This document shows positions 1-8,315 of a DNA stretch of 64,000 bases, piece after piece (the stretch's first letter is position 1; each line of letters starts with the position of its first letter). The notes under the pieces were generated by a model. The model was not told where the DNA came from. It saw only the letters and a program-made list of their open reading frames with translations, and did no database searches. A program made the translations under genes and the position numbers. Where the stretch lies: contig LSNW01000030.1 of assembly GCA_001566965.1 (NCBI GenBank), forward strand, positions 186,001-250,000, given 5' to 3'. The stretch comes from Methylothermaceae bacteria B42. GTDB lineage: Bacteria > Pseudomonadota > Gammaproteobacteria > Methylococcales > Methylothermaceae.

Positions 1-301
1 TGGTATCCAGCAGGGTTTCCCCTTTGGCAGTCGCCGACACCGATAAATTGATGTTGAGGACATCAGCGGATAAGCGCTTAGCCGCCAACTCGAAGGTCGT
101 TCTGGTGCGAGTGCTGGTTTCGAAGAATAGATTGACAACTGTTTTCCCCCGCAGCAGGGGAACTTTCTTGACGCTTTGCGCGGTGACACTGCTGAAGGAA
201 TCTGCCGTCTTCATAATGCGCACCAGCCAATGCCGGCTTAATCCTTCTATGGAAAGAAAGTGGCGCAGCCGGCTTTGTTGATCCACCTGCAAAGCCGTCA
301 T
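1..301 (-). CDS. pyrB: Aspartate carbamoyltransferase catalytic chain, N-terminal part (cut by window edge)
   Basis: Partial gene: only the first 100 codons lie in the window and the rest runs off the left edge. The enzyme joins carbamoyl phosphate to aspartate, the first committed step of pyrimidine synthesis in the cytosol. The translation holds the carbamoyl-phosphate-binding motif [12 protein letters not shown] at about residues 58-69, diagnostic of the carbamoyltransferase family. The start ATG overlaps the stop of pyrR (ATGA), so the two are translationally coupled, and pyrR next door separates this gene from argF, which lies elsewhere in the window. In the Pseudomonas arrangement a pyrC-like gene would follow; this cannot be checked here. 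Confidence 0.93.
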   Translation of the reverse strand, partial: MTALQVDQQSRLRHFLSIEGLSRHWLVRIMKTADSFSSVTAQSVKKVPLLRGKTVVNLFFETSTRTRTTFELAAKRLSADVLNINLSVSATAKGETLLDT

Positions 302-816
302 GAGGGAAGGGTATGCAGTTCCAATCTTAAAGGATCGGGACCAGTGAGCTTGATGCTCTGATTGGCGGCAAGCTCGATATGGGCGCCAACACAATCGGCC
401 TGAATGGGAAGTTCCCGGCCATTGCGGTCAATCAAAACACCCAAAATCACTTGCCGGGGGCGTCCATAATCGAACAATTCGTTGAGAGCGGCGCGAATCG
501 TACGGCCGGTGTAGAGGACGTCATCAATGAGGATAATATCTCTGTCTTCGGTACTGGGCAATTCACTCGGCCGAACTTCAGGATGCACGCCGATCCTGGA
601 AAAATCATCCCGGTAAAAAGCAATATTCAGCCGCCCCAATGGCTCTTTAATCTTCAATTTCTTATGCAGGTTTTCAGCTAGCCACACACCACCTGTATGA
701 ATACCGATCATTAAGGGATTGTCAAGGCGACGGGAATGGATCTGTTGCTTCAGGCATGCTTCCAGCGCAGCCAGAAGGCTTTTTACATCCAGCTCGGCGA
801 CCAGCGATGGCTTCAT
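298..816 (-). CDS. pyrR: PyrR, bifunctional pyrimidine operon regulator / uracil phosphoribosyltransferase
   Basis: A type I phosphoribosyltransferase of 172 residues. The PRPP-binding signature [18 protein letters not shown] lies at about residues 93-110. In Gram-positive bacteria PyrR binds the pyr mRNA and also converts uracil plus PRPP to UMP; in gammaproteobacteria the regulatory role is less clear. It lies directly before pyrB with a 4-nt overlap and starts inside the end of ruvX (4-nt overlap), so it is part of one operon with gshB, tonB, yqgE and ruvX. I see no PyrR-type anti-antiterminator hairpin between these genes; the overlaps leave no room for one. Confidence 0.93.
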   Translation of the reverse strand: MKPSLVAELDVKSLLAALEACLKQQIHSRRLDNPLMIGIHTGGVWLAENLHKKLKIKEPLGRLNIAFYRDDFSRIGVHPEVRPSELPSTEDRDIILIDDVLYTGRTIRAALNELFDYGRPRQVILGVLIDRNGRELPIQADCVGAHIELAANQSIKLTGPDPLRLELHTLPS

Positions 817-1244
817 GCCGCGTTCTCGTGATAATTCAACCAGGTCTGCAAAATCAATTTGGCTGCCACCTGATCATTATACTGTTGTACTTTGTTGGCG
901 CGCAGATTAGCCTCATCAAATAACCAGCGCTTGGATTCAATAGTCGTGAGATGTTCGTCCACGGCATAAACCGGCAGATGATACCGGCCTTCCAACTGCC
1001 GGCAAAACTTGCGCATCAAAGGGGTGACGGGATTATCTTCGCCATCCGGTTGACAGGCAATGCCTACGATTAAAGCATTAGGACGCCAAGTCTCTATCAA
1101 CCGGTCAATGGCTTCCCAGCGCACTTGTTTTTTTTCAGAACGGATGGTCTCAAGAGGAGAAGCAGTCCGGGTGATGCGTTGGCCAACCGCGACTCCGATT
1201 TTATGGGTGCCGTAATCAAACCCCAAATAAGTTCCATTATCCAT
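813..1244 (-). CDS. ruvX: RuvX/YqgF, putative pre-16S rRNA nuclease (RNase H-like fold)
   Basis: A small cytosolic RNase H-fold protein of 143 residues, normal for the family. The first acidic site is in FDYGTHKIGVAVG at residues 9-21, the second in AVDEHLTT (usual form DERLTT, so Arg is replaced by His), and the third is the Asp of NDQVAAKLILQTWL near the C-terminus. Family members are implicated in maturation of the 16S rRNA 5' end and were earlier proposed as Holliday-junction resolvases. It overlaps yqgE by 8 nt and pyrR by 4 nt, the conserved gammaproteobacterial order. Confidence 0.93.
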   Translation of the reverse strand: MDNGTYLGFDYGTHKIGVAVGQRITRTASPLETIRSEKKQVRWEAIDRLIETWRPNALIVGIACQPDGEDNPVTPLMRKFCRQLEGRYHLPVYAVDEHLTTIESKRWLFDEANLRANKVQQYNDQVAAKLILQTWLNYHENAA

Positions 1245-1803
1245 GGCCAGCCTGTGTAGAAAGCAAGTCTAAATCAATACCAATCCGAGCCGCCGCGGCT
1301 TTCCAGCGTTCCACGGGAGGCAAGTCAAAAAGTATTTCCGAATCCGCGGGTACGGTGAGCCAAGCGTTATCCATCATCTCCTGTTCCAGTTGCCCGGCGC
1401 CCCAGCCCGCATAACCCAAGGCCACCAGGATTTTTTCTGGCCCTCTACCACAAGCTATGGCCATCAGAATATCCCGAGAAGCCGTCAAACCGATATCTTT
1501 GCCAACGGTTAAGGTACCTTCCCACGCCCCAATGGGTGAATGGAGAATGAAGCCTCTTTCTGGTTGCACCGGCCCCCCAAAGAAAACCGGGATTTGTGCC
1601 GCCGACTCCTCTTCCAAAGTAATTTCCATGGAATCAAAAATTTCCTTAAGCTGCATATTCAAGGGGCGGTTGATTACAATTCCCAATGCGCCTTCTGCAG
1701 AATGCTGGCAAAGATAGGTCACGGTATGGGAAAAATTTGGGTCTTCGAGGGCAGGCATGGCAATCAGGCACTGTTCTGTCAAATAATTACTATTTTCCTG
1801 CAT
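1237..1803 (-). CDS. yqgE: YqgE/AlgH family protein
   Basis: A conserved proteobacterial protein of 188 residues belonging to the UPF0301 (YqgE/AlgH) family. The family signature is visible: LIAMPALEDPNFSHTV near residues 13-28, then GALGIVINRPL, FFGGPVQPERGF and a GYAGWGAGQLEQE stretch at about residues 129-141. The biochemical role is not established; in Pseudomonas the homologue AlgH has been linked to alginate control. It is always found beside ruvX, as here, which fits a shared housekeeping function. No signal peptide or membrane segment is seen. Confidence 0.93.
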   Translation of the reverse strand: MQENSNYLTEQCLIAMPALEDPNFSHTVTYLCQHSAEGALGIVINRPLNMQLKEIFDSMEITLEEESAAQIPVFFGGPVQPERGFILHSPIGAWEGTLTVGKDIGLTASRDILMAIACGRGPEKILVALGYAGWGAGQLEQEMMDNAWLTVPADSEILFDLPPVERWKAAAARIGIDLDLLSTQAGHG

Positions 1804-1831
1804 TTTTTTCCTTTCAGTGATTTTTTACTGC

Positions 1832-2680
1832 TCATCGTCCCATCGCCAAACCAGCCTCGAATTTCCATGTTCTGGTAATCACAATAATGTCCGCTTGGGA
1901 AGCCAGTTCCTTGGGTAAAGGGGCGAACGGAGCCGCCAAACGTACAATTCTAACCGCCGCATCATCAAGAATTTTATGGCCAGAGGATTTGTGAACCTTT
2001 ATTTTTTTTACAGAACCGTCTTTCGCCACCCAAACACTGATGAGCAATCTACCAGAGAGATTTTGGCGGCGGGCTTGGTCGGGGTAGTTTAAATTGCCAA
2101 TCCTTTCCACTTTTTTCTGCCATGCCCTCTCATATGCCGCCGCAACATATTTTTTGGACGTAATGGCGTTAAGGGGCAACACCTTTTGTTTGGTGGCTAA
2201 GTCAGTTTCCTTTGTAGAAGCAATGCCCAATTCCGCAATTTGATGGGCTAATTGCCGGGTGTCCAAGCGCGGCTGAGCGGGGATTTCTTCCAATGGTTCT
2301 TGGGTTTGTACTTTATGGTTGGCATGATCACGTGTCAAAATCGCTTTCTTTGTGTGTTTCCTCTGCCACTGCTGGGTGGATTGCAAAGGTTTTTTCTCTT
2401 GAGGCGGCGCAGATGCAGCCTGTGGCGGCAACTTGGGTTTGTTAATTTTTTGGCTGTCACCCCCCCCTTGATTATTTGCCTGAGCAAGATAATCCGCATC
2501 TTTTACTGGTTCTTCCGAGCTTTGATCCACCAATTCAATCTCAAGATTTCGCACAGGCGGCTTGGCTTTTGGCACTTCAAAATGCAGGCCAAATAAAATA
2601 ATAAAATGTAGAATCACGGCGCCACCTACCGCCACCAACAACCGATCGGAAGAACTGGTATCCCAAAAATCAAACGTCAT
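1832..2680 (-). CDS. TonB family protein (periplasm-spanning energy transducer type)
   Basis: An inner-membrane anchored protein of 282 residues: one hydrophobic segment at about residues 12-32, a Pro/Lys/Gln-rich linker, and a C-terminal TonB-like domain (about 200-280) with YPDQARRQNLSGRLLISVWV and DDAAVRIVRLAAPF. TonB proteins carry proton-motive energy to outer-membrane receptors. This position (between gshB and yqgE) matches tonB3 of Pseudomonas, which is associated with surface motility rather than iron uptake; no exbB/exbD is adjacent. A 4-nt overlap with gshB makes co-translation likely. Confidence 0.88.
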   Translation of the reverse strand: MTFDFWDTSSSDRLLVAVGGAVILHFIILFGLHFEVPKAKPPVRNLEIELVDQSSEEPVKDADYLAQANNQGGGDSQKINKPKLPPQAASAPPQEKKPLQSTQQWQRKHTKKAILTRDHANHKVQTQEPLEEIPAQPRLDTRQLAHQIAELGIASTKETDLATKQKVLPLNAITSKKYVAAAYERAWQKKVERIGNLNYPDQARRQNLSGRLLISVWVAKDGSVKKIKVHKSSGHKILDDAAVRIVRLAAPFAPLPKELASQADIIVITRTWKFEAGLAMGR

Positions 2681-3627
2681 TGTTGTATCCGCGCTTCTAT
2701 TTCGTTCATCAACTGACCGCTAATATTTAAATTAAATAGCTTATCTAACTCCTGAATACAAGTAGGACTAGTCACATTGATCTCTGTCAGATAATCGCCT
2801 ATCACATCAATTCCGGCAAAAATTAATCCGCGTTTTCTCAATTCTGGCCCCACTTGCTCACAGATCCATCGATCCCTGGCAGTCAATTCGCGGCCTTCAG
2901 CACGCCCGCCTGCAGCCAAATTCCCCCGCAATTCTCCCGGCGCTGGGATACGGGCCAATGCATAGGGAATAGGCTCGCCATTGATCAGCAATATGCGCTT
3001 ATCGCCTTCCTTAATTTCGGGCAAATATTTTTGCGCCATCACAAATCGACTGTCATGAGCCGTCATGGTTTCAAGAATAACGCTAATATTTGGATCTTTT
3101 GGTTGCAGATAAAAAATTGAAGCCCCCCCCATGCCGTCAAGGGGTTTAATGATGATCTCCCCTTGCTCTAAGAGAAACTCTCGCAATTTGCCGCTATCCC
3201 GGGCAACCAAGGTAGGCGCACAGCATTGGGGAAACCAGGCAGTGAATAATTTCTCATTCGCATCTCTTAAGGAGCGCGGTTTGTTCACCACCAATGCTCC
3301 CAGCTCCTCGGCACATTCCAACAAATAGGTGGCATAAATATATTCTTGATCGAAAGGCGGGTCTTTCCTCATTAAAATGACGTCCAATTCATCCAATGGA
3401 CGCAAAACCTTCTGGCCAAATTGATACCAATCCGCCGGATCACGCTTAACCTGTAATGGGCGCATGGTGGCGAACGTCCGCCCGTCGCGCAAATATAAGT
3501 CACCTAACTCCATGTAGAACAATTTCCAGCCCCGCTGCTGAGCTTCCAGCAACATGGCAAAACTACTGTCCTTTTGTATATTTATGGCCCCAATGGGATC
3601 CATGACGATGCCAACTTCTACGGTCAT
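2677..3627 (-). CDS. gshB: Glutathione synthetase (ATP-grasp)
   Basis: Joins gamma-glutamylcysteine and glycine with ATP to make glutathione in the cytosol. The N-terminus MTVEVGIVMDPIGAINIQKD is typical of GshB. The ATP-grasp part contains IIKPLDGMGGASIFYL, and the C-terminal metal site includes FAGIDVIGDYLTEINVTSPT. I chose the ATG at 3627 rather than an upstream TTG at 3651: it gives 316 residues, the length of the E. coli enzyme, and AAGGAA stands about 10 nt before it. First gene of the minus-strand operon that continues to pyrB. No gshA is in the window. Confidence 0.95.
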   Translation of the reverse strand: MTVEVGIVMDPIGAINIQKDSSFAMLLEAQQRGWKLFYMELGDLYLRDGRTFATMRPLQVKRDPADWYQFGQKVLRPLDELDVILMRKDPPFDQEYIYATYLLECAEELGALVVNKPRSLRDANEKLFTAWFPQCCAPTLVARDSGKLREFLLEQGEIIIKPLDGMGGASIFYLQPKDPNISVILETMTAHDSRFVMAQKYLPEIKEGDKRILLINGEPIPYALARIPAPGELRGNLAAGGRAEGRELTARDRWICEQVGPELRKRGLIFAGIDVIGDYLTEINVTSPTCIQELDKLFNLNISGQLMNEIEARIQQ

Positions 3628-3672
3628 TTTATTATTACTTTCCTTTTTCAAAATGTCTTGAAAACAATCGCA

Positions 3673-3809
3673 ACTGCTCGCCCATACCAGAGGAAGGCCT
3701 TATGGGTTGTCTGTGAAGTAAGTGTCTTTGGCAAAAGATGCCAAAGCCAAGCCTACAGGACATATTCACGGCGTCTTCCAAAACAGCCCACCCATGGGGC
3801 CCGAGTAGT
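3673..3809. repeat. Dispersed rod-folding repeat, copy A
   Basis: A 137-bp intergenic element that recurs at 6836-6974 with about 85 % identity by eye. Both ends form an imperfect 8-bp inverted repeat (ACTGCTCG ... CGAGTAGT). Inside, CTTTGGCA (3726-3733) and TGCCAAAG (3739-3746) form a hairpin with a 5-nt loop, and flanking blocks such as ATGGGTTGTCTG and CAGCCCACCCAT are nearly complementary, so the whole unit can fold into one long rod. It carries no reading frame that is kept in the other copy. It could be a miniature transposable element or a REP-like repeat. Confidence 0.75.
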
Positions 3810-3864
3810 CACTTTGGCGTTAGCTTCATTTGTAACAGCCAACAAGGCTTGTGCGCCAAAGTGA
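3809..3864. other. Perfect 11-bp inverted repeat abutting repeat copy A
   Basis: TCACTTTGGCG (3809-3819) and CGCCAAAGTGA (3854-3864) are exact complements separated by 34 nt. It starts where repeat A ends and is not present beside copy B, so it is a separate structure. It precedes the rpmB promoter by about 30 bp. A terminator is unlikely on either strand because no T run follows directly; an operator or a cruciform-forming relic is possible. Confidence 0.5.
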
Positions 3865-3893
3865 AAAACTCCCTGCGTAATGTTACACAATTT

Positions 3894-3922
3894 TTGCTTT
3901 GGTCTTTGTAATGTGCTATAAA
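3894..3922 (+). promoter_or_regulatory. Candidate sigma70 promoter for rpmB-rpmG
   Basis: TTGCTT (3894-3899), a 17-bp spacer and TATAAA (3917-3922) stand 43 bp before the rpmB start. A second box, TATAAT at 3941-3946, lacks a convincing -35 at the usual distance but could be an extended alternative. Confidence 0.5.
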
Positions 3923-3964
3923 TATTAGGCTAAAATTTCTTATAATTCAGTAGGGTCAACAGCT

Positions 3965-4201
3965 ATGTCAAGAGTCTGCCAAGTCACAGGAAAGCGACCT
4001 CTTTCTGGCAATAATGTATCTCACGCCAACAACAAAACCAAACGCCGTTTTTTGCCTAATCTCCATTATCACCGTTTTTGGGTAGAAAGCGAAAACAGGT
4101 GGGTGAAGCTCCGGGTTTCCAATCATGGAATGCGCATCATCGACAAAAAGGGGATCGACACCGTATTGGCGGAAATTCGCCAGCGCGGGATCAAAATTTA
4201 A
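3965..4201 (+). CDS. rpmB: 50S ribosomal protein L28
   Basis: Large-subunit ribosomal protein of 78 residues, the usual length. The start [20 protein letters not shown] and the end [16 protein letters not shown] are characteristic of L28 (bL28). Only one Cys is present (residue 5), so this is the zinc-free (C-) form. It is followed after 27 nt by rpmG, the standard bacterial pair, with a promoter in front and a terminator after rpmG, so the two form a compact transcription unit. The protein binds 23S rRNA near the peptidyl-transferase region and is needed late in 50S assembly. Confidence 0.97.
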   Translation: MSRVCQVTGKRPLSGNNVSHANNKTKRRFLPNLHYHRFWVESENRWVKLRVSNHGMRIIDKKGIDTVLAEIRQRGIKI

Positions 4202-4228
4202 CTCATTCCATTCACGGAGATACTAGCT

Positions 4229-4384
4229 ATGCGAGAGAAAATCAAACTAGTTTCATCTGCAGGCACTGGTTACTATTACACCACCACTAAAAACAAGCGC
4301 AACACGCCGGATAAGTTGGAATTCAAAAAATATGACCCGGTGGTAAGGAAACACGTTATCTTTAAGGAAGCGAAGATAAAATAG
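4229..4384 (+). CDS. rpmG: 50S ribosomal protein L33
   Basis: A 51-residue ribosomal protein: [20 protein letters not shown] at the N-terminus, then [20 protein letters not shown] and [10 protein letters not shown] at the end, a full-length bL33. It lacks the zinc-binding Cys pairs found in the C+ paralogue, matching the zinc-free L28 beside it. It lies 27 nt after rpmB and is followed within 10 nt by a strong rho-independent terminator. Confidence 0.96.
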   Translation: MREKIKLVSSAGTGYYYTTTKNKRNTPDKLEFKKYDPVVRKHVIFKEAKIK

Positions 4385-4391
4385 TCCTAAC

Positions 4392-4425
4392 CCGCAAAGG
4401 AACATTTGCTTTCTTTGCGGTTTTT
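4392..4425 (+). terminator. Rho-independent terminator of rpmB-rpmG
   Basis: CCGCAAAG (4392-4399) pairs with CTTTGCGG (4413-4420), followed directly by TTTTT. It lies 8 nt after the rpmG stop. It also sits 15 nt before the end of the convergent large gene on the minus strand, so it may serve both directions. Confidence 0.85.
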
Positions 4426-4439
4426 ACCTGCAATTTTTT

Positions 4440-6554
4440 CTACTCAGAATCAAATAAATCGCCCTCCCCGCCTGTTTCATCGGTTCCAGCCCCTTCACTT
4501 TCAAACAGCGCGGAACCTGATTCCGCTTCCTCGAATACATTAGCTTCGGATCCTAATTTCTCGCGCTTGTTTTGAGTAGGAACAGAAGACTTTTGATACA
4601 TAGTTGCTTGTGAATCAGCCATGATGAATTTGGCCAACAAACGGCGTCCAGACTCCATCTGAAAAACGATCCCAACAATACTCAAACTTAACAGAATGCC
4701 AACCAGCATCCACAGTATGGATGCACCGACTTTTGAAGTATGGTTAGTGGAAGCGGCTGCATTTTGAGTCACCACGGTGTTTAACGGCAATTGTTCAGGC
4801 TCGACCGCCGTCAGTTCCGAAAGGAATTTCGGCTCCTCTTTGTCGACAGCTTGTAGAGGGGCATCAGAAGTGCTTTTAACGCTTTCTAGCTCTGCCTTTA
4901 AGCGCTCTACCTCGCTTCGCATTGCCTCAACTTCCTCCTGCATGGCTTCCACATCCTTGTCCGCTTGATCTCGAACTTCGTGCAGCTCAGCAATTAAAGA
5001 TTGAACCCTTACCTCAACATTTTGCACATCGGTTGTGCCAAAATATTGTTGGATAACACCTTCCAGCTCATCTATTTGCTGTTGAAGAGATTGAATCTTC
5101 TCTTGGTCTTTTTCTCTTTCCGCACGAACCCATTCCAATTCCTGGCGCAATTTATCGGATTCATTCTGTGCCTTTAGTTTTTGCAGCAGCTCTGCTTGTT
5201 CTTTGAGTTTATCTTGAAGTTGTTGCTTTTCAGCTGCCAAGGCATTTCTTTCAAATTGTAATTTTTTAATTTCTTGTTGTTGCTTTTCAAGAGTTTGCTC
5301 GGTAATTAGCTGAGTACTGGGTGGTGGGGTTGGGGATTGAATCTCTTCCTCGATGTCACTTTTTTCTTCTACCCTTGCAGTAATCTCCTCCTGATTGTGA
5401 CTCACCAATTCTCTCTGGCGTTCTTTTGCTTCATCTTTGGGTTGAGGTATTTCTGTAATTACGTCATCGTTATCTTTTTCTTCCCCAATATCCTCTTCCA
5501 GAGGGACTCCTTCACCAACAAGGCTTTTTACTGGGACAGAAGCCATTCCCCCATCAAGAAAAGTGGCTTCAAAACCGTAACGTAACAGCAAAAATGCAGC
5601 AGCGGCACTGGTAACGCCATCTTCACAGACAACAATATATCTTCTGTTGCGTTGCAACATACCTAGCTGCATCCTCAAAGAGAAAAAAGGAACATTGATG
5701 CTCTCTTTGATATGGGCTCTTTTATATTCATCAGGATCGCGCACATCCAGCCAGAGTGCCTCCTGACTCGCCTCCCGATAAGCCGTCTCAAAACTGACCT
5801 TAGTTAATACGGGTTTAGCAATAAGCTCTAAAAAATCCTCCTTTCCCAGCTTCAACACCACGCCATCCGTCAGCATGGTGACATTTACGGACCGAGGAGA
5901 GCCTGTGATCAGCGCATCTTCCCCAACCATATCACCTGGCCTGAGTTCACCTAGCTTGATTTCCTTGGCATTGGGCCGGGGTTTTCTGCTAATGACACAT
6001 TGACCTGATTTAATAATATATAAGCAGTCCCCGTCTTCTCCCTGCGTGATAATAGGCTGCCCTGATTCGGTTTCTATTTCTTCAAATTGATTGACAATTT
6101 TTTGCAGATTGCTGGCAGGCAGTCGTTGAAATACAGGAGATTTCAGCAGCTTGGTTACCCAGTCTCCTTTAGATCGGCTTTGTCCTGAAGCTTTTGGTCT
6201 ATAGTTTTCCATGAGATTCAACTGTTGATAGTCTAATTGAATGTAGCGCAACTGGGTTAATGCTCTTGCGGTGACTTTCCGAGGAATATGCTGGGCTACA
6301 GGAAAGCGCGCCGCGTCGGTACCGCCCTTGATGGTATCCATAACGATACCATCGGCTTCCAGAACCACATCTCCTTGCAATATATAAATCCATTCATTAC
6401 ATTCCGCACCGCGTTCAAATAAGGATTCGCCTTCTTGAATTTCGCAAGCAGTCAGGCCGTTACATAGTTGTTTGAATTGATCCTGAGGAAGAAGGTTCAA
6501 TGGAATTAGGTGCCTTAATGACTCCTGGTGGAGCTGATTTGCTGCTACAGACAT
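4440..6554 (-). CDS. Membrane-anchored protein with two cyclic-nucleotide-binding-like domains, a rhodanese domain and a coiled coil
   Basis: A 704-residue sensor-like protein; I do not know a named homologue. Domain order: cNMP-binding-like domain 1 (about 15-115), domain 2 (about 135-250), rhodanese-like domain (about 258-350), an acidic linker, a long Glu/Gln-rich coiled coil (about 420-570), one membrane helix (612-633), and an acidic 71-residue tail. Domain 2 keeps a phosphate-binding-cassette pattern, MVGEDALITGSPRSVNV, with the Glu and Arg that contact cyclic nucleotides; domain 1 lacks it and is probably structural. The rhodanese loop VVCEDGVTS keeps a Cys, so sulfur transfer is possible. 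With no signal peptide, the long N-terminal part is likely cytoplasmic and tail-anchored. It stands alone on the minus strand, convergent with rpmB-rpmG. The cAMP phosphodiesterase gene cpdA elsewhere in the window fits a cAMP-using cell. Confidence 0.82.
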   Translation of the reverse strand: MSVAANQLHQESLRHLIPLNLLPQDQFKQLCNGLTACEIQEGESLFERGAECNEWIYILQGDVVLEADGIVMDTIKGGTDAARFPVAQHIPRKVTARALTQLRYIQLDYQQLNLMENYRPKASGQSRSKGDWVTKLLKSPVFQRLPASNLQKIVNQFEEIETESGQPIITQGEDGDCLYIIKSGQCVISRKPRPNAKEIKLGELRPGDMVGEDALITGSPRSVNVTMLTDGVVLKLGKEDFLELIAKPVLTKVSFETAYREASQEALWLDVRDPDEYKRAHIKESINVPFFSLRMQLGMLQRNRRYIVVCEDGVTSAAAAFLLLRYGFEATFLDGGMASVPVKSLVGEGVPLEEDIGEEKDNDDVITEIPQPKDEAKERQRELVSHNQEEITARVEEKSDIEEEIQSPTPPPSTQLITEQTLEKQQQEIKKLQFERNALAAEKQQLQDKLKEQAELLQKLKAQNESDKLRQELEWVRAEREKDQEKIQSLQQQIDELEGVIQQYFGTTDVQNVEVRVQSLIAELHEVRDQADKDVEAMQEEVEAMRSEVERLKAELESVKSTSDAPLQAVDKEEPKFLSELTAVEPEQLPLNTVVTQNAAASTNHTSKVGASILWMLVGILLSLSIVGIVFQMESGRRLLAKFIMADSQATMYQKSSVPTQNKREKLGSEANVFEEAESGSALFESEGAGTDETGGEGDLFDSE

Positions 6555-6835
6555 CTAAACCACTCCATTCTTCCTGATTTGCAAAAGAAATAGGGAGAAT
6601 CCCGGCATAACTAGTGAAACTTGTGAAGTGAAAGGACCACATTTAATTCTAGTCCATAGAGCCGAACCTATTTCCAGGCACCTAATCAGAATGTTGAAAA
6701 ATGAGTACTAGTGACATTCTATTCCTCCTGAAAATTATCATTGTGTGATTGATTTCTACAACAAGGAGCCTCTATTCCCTTACTTCTCTAACAACCCGCC
6801 CGCCATCTTTGTAAAGCTGCTTTTCCTATTTTGTA
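6555..6835. other. Gene-free stretch upstream of the cNMP/rhodanese gene
   Basis: About 280 bp without a credible gene. It must hold the promoter of the minus-strand cNMP/rhodanese gene, but I see no clear -35/-10 pair. It is A+T-rich compared with its surroundings. Short reading frames here have no ribosome binding site or recognisable product. Confidence 0.5.
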
Positions 6836-6974
6836 ACTACTCGCCCATACCGGAAAAAGACCTTATGGGTAGTCTGTGAAGTAAGTGTCTTTGGCAGGGA
6901 TGCCAAAGCCAAGCCTACAGGGACGTATTCACGCTGTCTTCCTAAAGCAGACCATCCATAGGGGCCCGAGCAGT
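6836..6974. repeat. Dispersed rod-folding repeat, copy B
   Basis: Second copy, in the same orientation, of the element at 3673-3809. The ends are ACTACTCG and CGAGCAGT. The inner hairpin arms CTTTGGCA (6889-6896) and TGCCAAAG (6901-6908) are kept exactly while the loop changes from AAAGA to GGGA, as expected if the fold matters or the unit is a hairpin-ended mobile element. Four single-base gaps and about 16 substitutions separate the copies. It lies between the cNMP/rhodanese gene and the fba terminator. Confidence 0.75.
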
Positions 6975-7034
6975 TACCCTATTTTAAAGGAAACAAGCTT
7001 ATCGGTTATCCAGGATTGTTTTTATTTTGCAAAT

Positions 7035-7062
7035 GCAAAGGGCACCTTTCGGTGCCCTTTGC
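7035..7062 (-). terminator. Terminator hairpin after the downstream fba gene
   Basis: GCAAAGGGCACC (7035-7046) and GGTGCCCTTTGC (7051-7062) form a perfect 12-bp stem with a TTTC loop, 30 nt past the fba stop. On the minus strand the stem is followed by ATTTGC, a poor U tract, so termination may be partial; position and stem strength still favour a terminator closing the sugar-phosphate block. Confidence 0.7.
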
Positions 7063-7091
7063 CAATCCTAAACGCAGAAAAGATAAGGATA

Positions 7092-8156
7092 TCAATTTAC
7101 TTTAGGATTAAGCTCTCCGGCAGCATATTTTTGATACATAACTTCCAGAGAAATAGGCTTAATTTTGGAAGCATTACCAGCACAACCAAATGCTTCATAA
7201 CGGGCCTTACAGATATCCTTCATTGCCGCAGTGGCAACTTTAAAGATTTTCCGGGGATCAAATTCTTTTGGATTTTCCGCCAAGAATTTACGCATCGCGC
7301 CTGTTGACGCCATTCTCAGGTCCGTATCGATGTTGACCTTGCGGACGCCGTGCTTGATACCCTCGACAATTTCCTCCACCGGCACGCCATAGGTTTGCCC
7401 CATGTCCCCGCCATAGCTGTTGATGATTTCCAGCCAATCCTGTGGCACTGAAGAAGACCCATGCATCACCAGGTGGGTATCTGGAATACGAGCGTGAATT
7501 TCCTTGATTCGCTCAATCGCCAAAATATCACCCGTCGGCGGGCGGGTAAATTTATAAGCGCCATGACTGGTGCCAATGGCGATGGCCAAAGCATCAATTT
7601 TTGTTTTCTTGACAAAATCAGCCGCCTCATCAGGATCGGTCAATAACATTTCCTTGGTGAGCTTTCCTTCAGCGCCCACACCATCTTCTTTCCCTGCTTC
7701 CATGGTTTCCAACGAACCCAGGCAACCTAATTCACCTTCCACGGAAACACCGCAAGCATGGGCCATTTCAGAAACTTTCGCGGTCACTTCCACATTGTAA
7801 TCATAAGTAGCTGGGGTCTTGGCATCCGGCATTAAAGACCCGTCCATCATCACGGAAGTAAAACCTGACTGGATAGAACGAGCACAAACCCCTGGATCTG
7901 CGCCATGATCTTGATGCAAAACGATGGGAATATCAGGCCATTGCTCTACCGCTGCCAAAATCAAATGGCGAAGAAAAGGTTCTCCTGCATATTTTCTTGC
8001 GCCTGCGGAAGCCTGCATGATGACAGGACTGTTAGTTTCCGATGCTGCTTCCATGATGGCGTGGACTTGTTCCATGTTATTAACGTTATACGCGGGAACA
8101 CCGTAACCATGCTCGGCAGCATGGTCCAATAATTGCCTTAGGGTAATAAGTGCCAT
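7092..8156 (-). CDS. fba: Fructose-bisphosphate aldolase, class II, Calvin-cycle subtype (copy 1)
   Basis: A zinc-dependent aldolase of 354 residues that interconverts fructose-1,6-bisphosphate with dihydroxyacetone phosphate and glyceraldehyde-3-phosphate; Calvin-type members often also make sedoheptulose-1,7-bisphosphate. Metal and catalytic motifs: [12 protein letters not shown] (about 78-89), [28 protein letters not shown] and KVNIDTDLR. It is a close tandem paralogue of the next gene upstream; the main difference is a 6-residue insertion near residue 165 (VGAEGK), absent from copy 2. A terminator sits between the two genes, so this copy may be transcribed less or from its own promoter. 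Confidence 0.95.
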   Translation of the reverse strand: MALITLRQLLDHAAEHGYGVPAYNVNNMEQVHAIMEAASETNSPVIMQASAGARKYAGEPFLRHLILAAVEQWPDIPIVLHQDHGADPGVCARSIQSGFTSVMMDGSLMPDAKTPATYDYNVEVTAKVSEMAHACGVSVEGELGCLGSLETMEAGKEDGVGAEGKLTKEMLLTDPDEAADFVKKTKIDALAIAIGTSHGAYKFTRPPTGDILAIERIKEIHARIPDTHLVMHGSSSVPQDWLEIINSYGGDMGQTYGVPVEEIVEGIKHGVRKVNIDTDLRMASTGAMRKFLAENPKEFDPRKIFKVATAAMKDICKARYEAFGCAGNASKIKPISLEVMYQKYAAGELNPKVN

Positions 8157-8180
8157 ATATAATTCCTCAAATGAATAAAT

Positions 8181-8228
8181 TCTTACCAGGGTAAGAGGTT
8201 AAAAATGGGCATCTTGCAAGATGCCCAT
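8181..8228 (-). terminator. Terminator and second hairpin between the two fba genes
   Basis: ATGGGCATCTTG-CAAGATGCCCAT (8205-8228) is a perfect 24-bp palindrome, followed on the minus strand by a run of T, making a rho-independent terminator after the upstream fba. A second stem, TCTTACC/GGTAAGA (8181-8187 and 8190-8196), lies between it and the start of the downstream fba, where it would fall in the 5' leader of any read-through or new transcript. Confidence 0.82.
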
Positions 8229-8315
8229 TGATGCAAAAAGTTACTACTAACTTATTATTATTTCACTTCAGTAAAGCAGTCCAAATCCATACAAAATGAT
8301 TTTTCTTCCATGAAA

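Noticed and set aside
24-281. 85-codon plus-strand frame at the left end
   Set aside because: It is the complement of the pyrB reading frame, whose translation has the STRTR motif.
5337-5585. Phe-rich plus-strand frame opposite the coiled-coil gene
   Set aside because: It is the complement of Glu/Lys-rich coding (GAA reads as TTC) and has no supporting signals.
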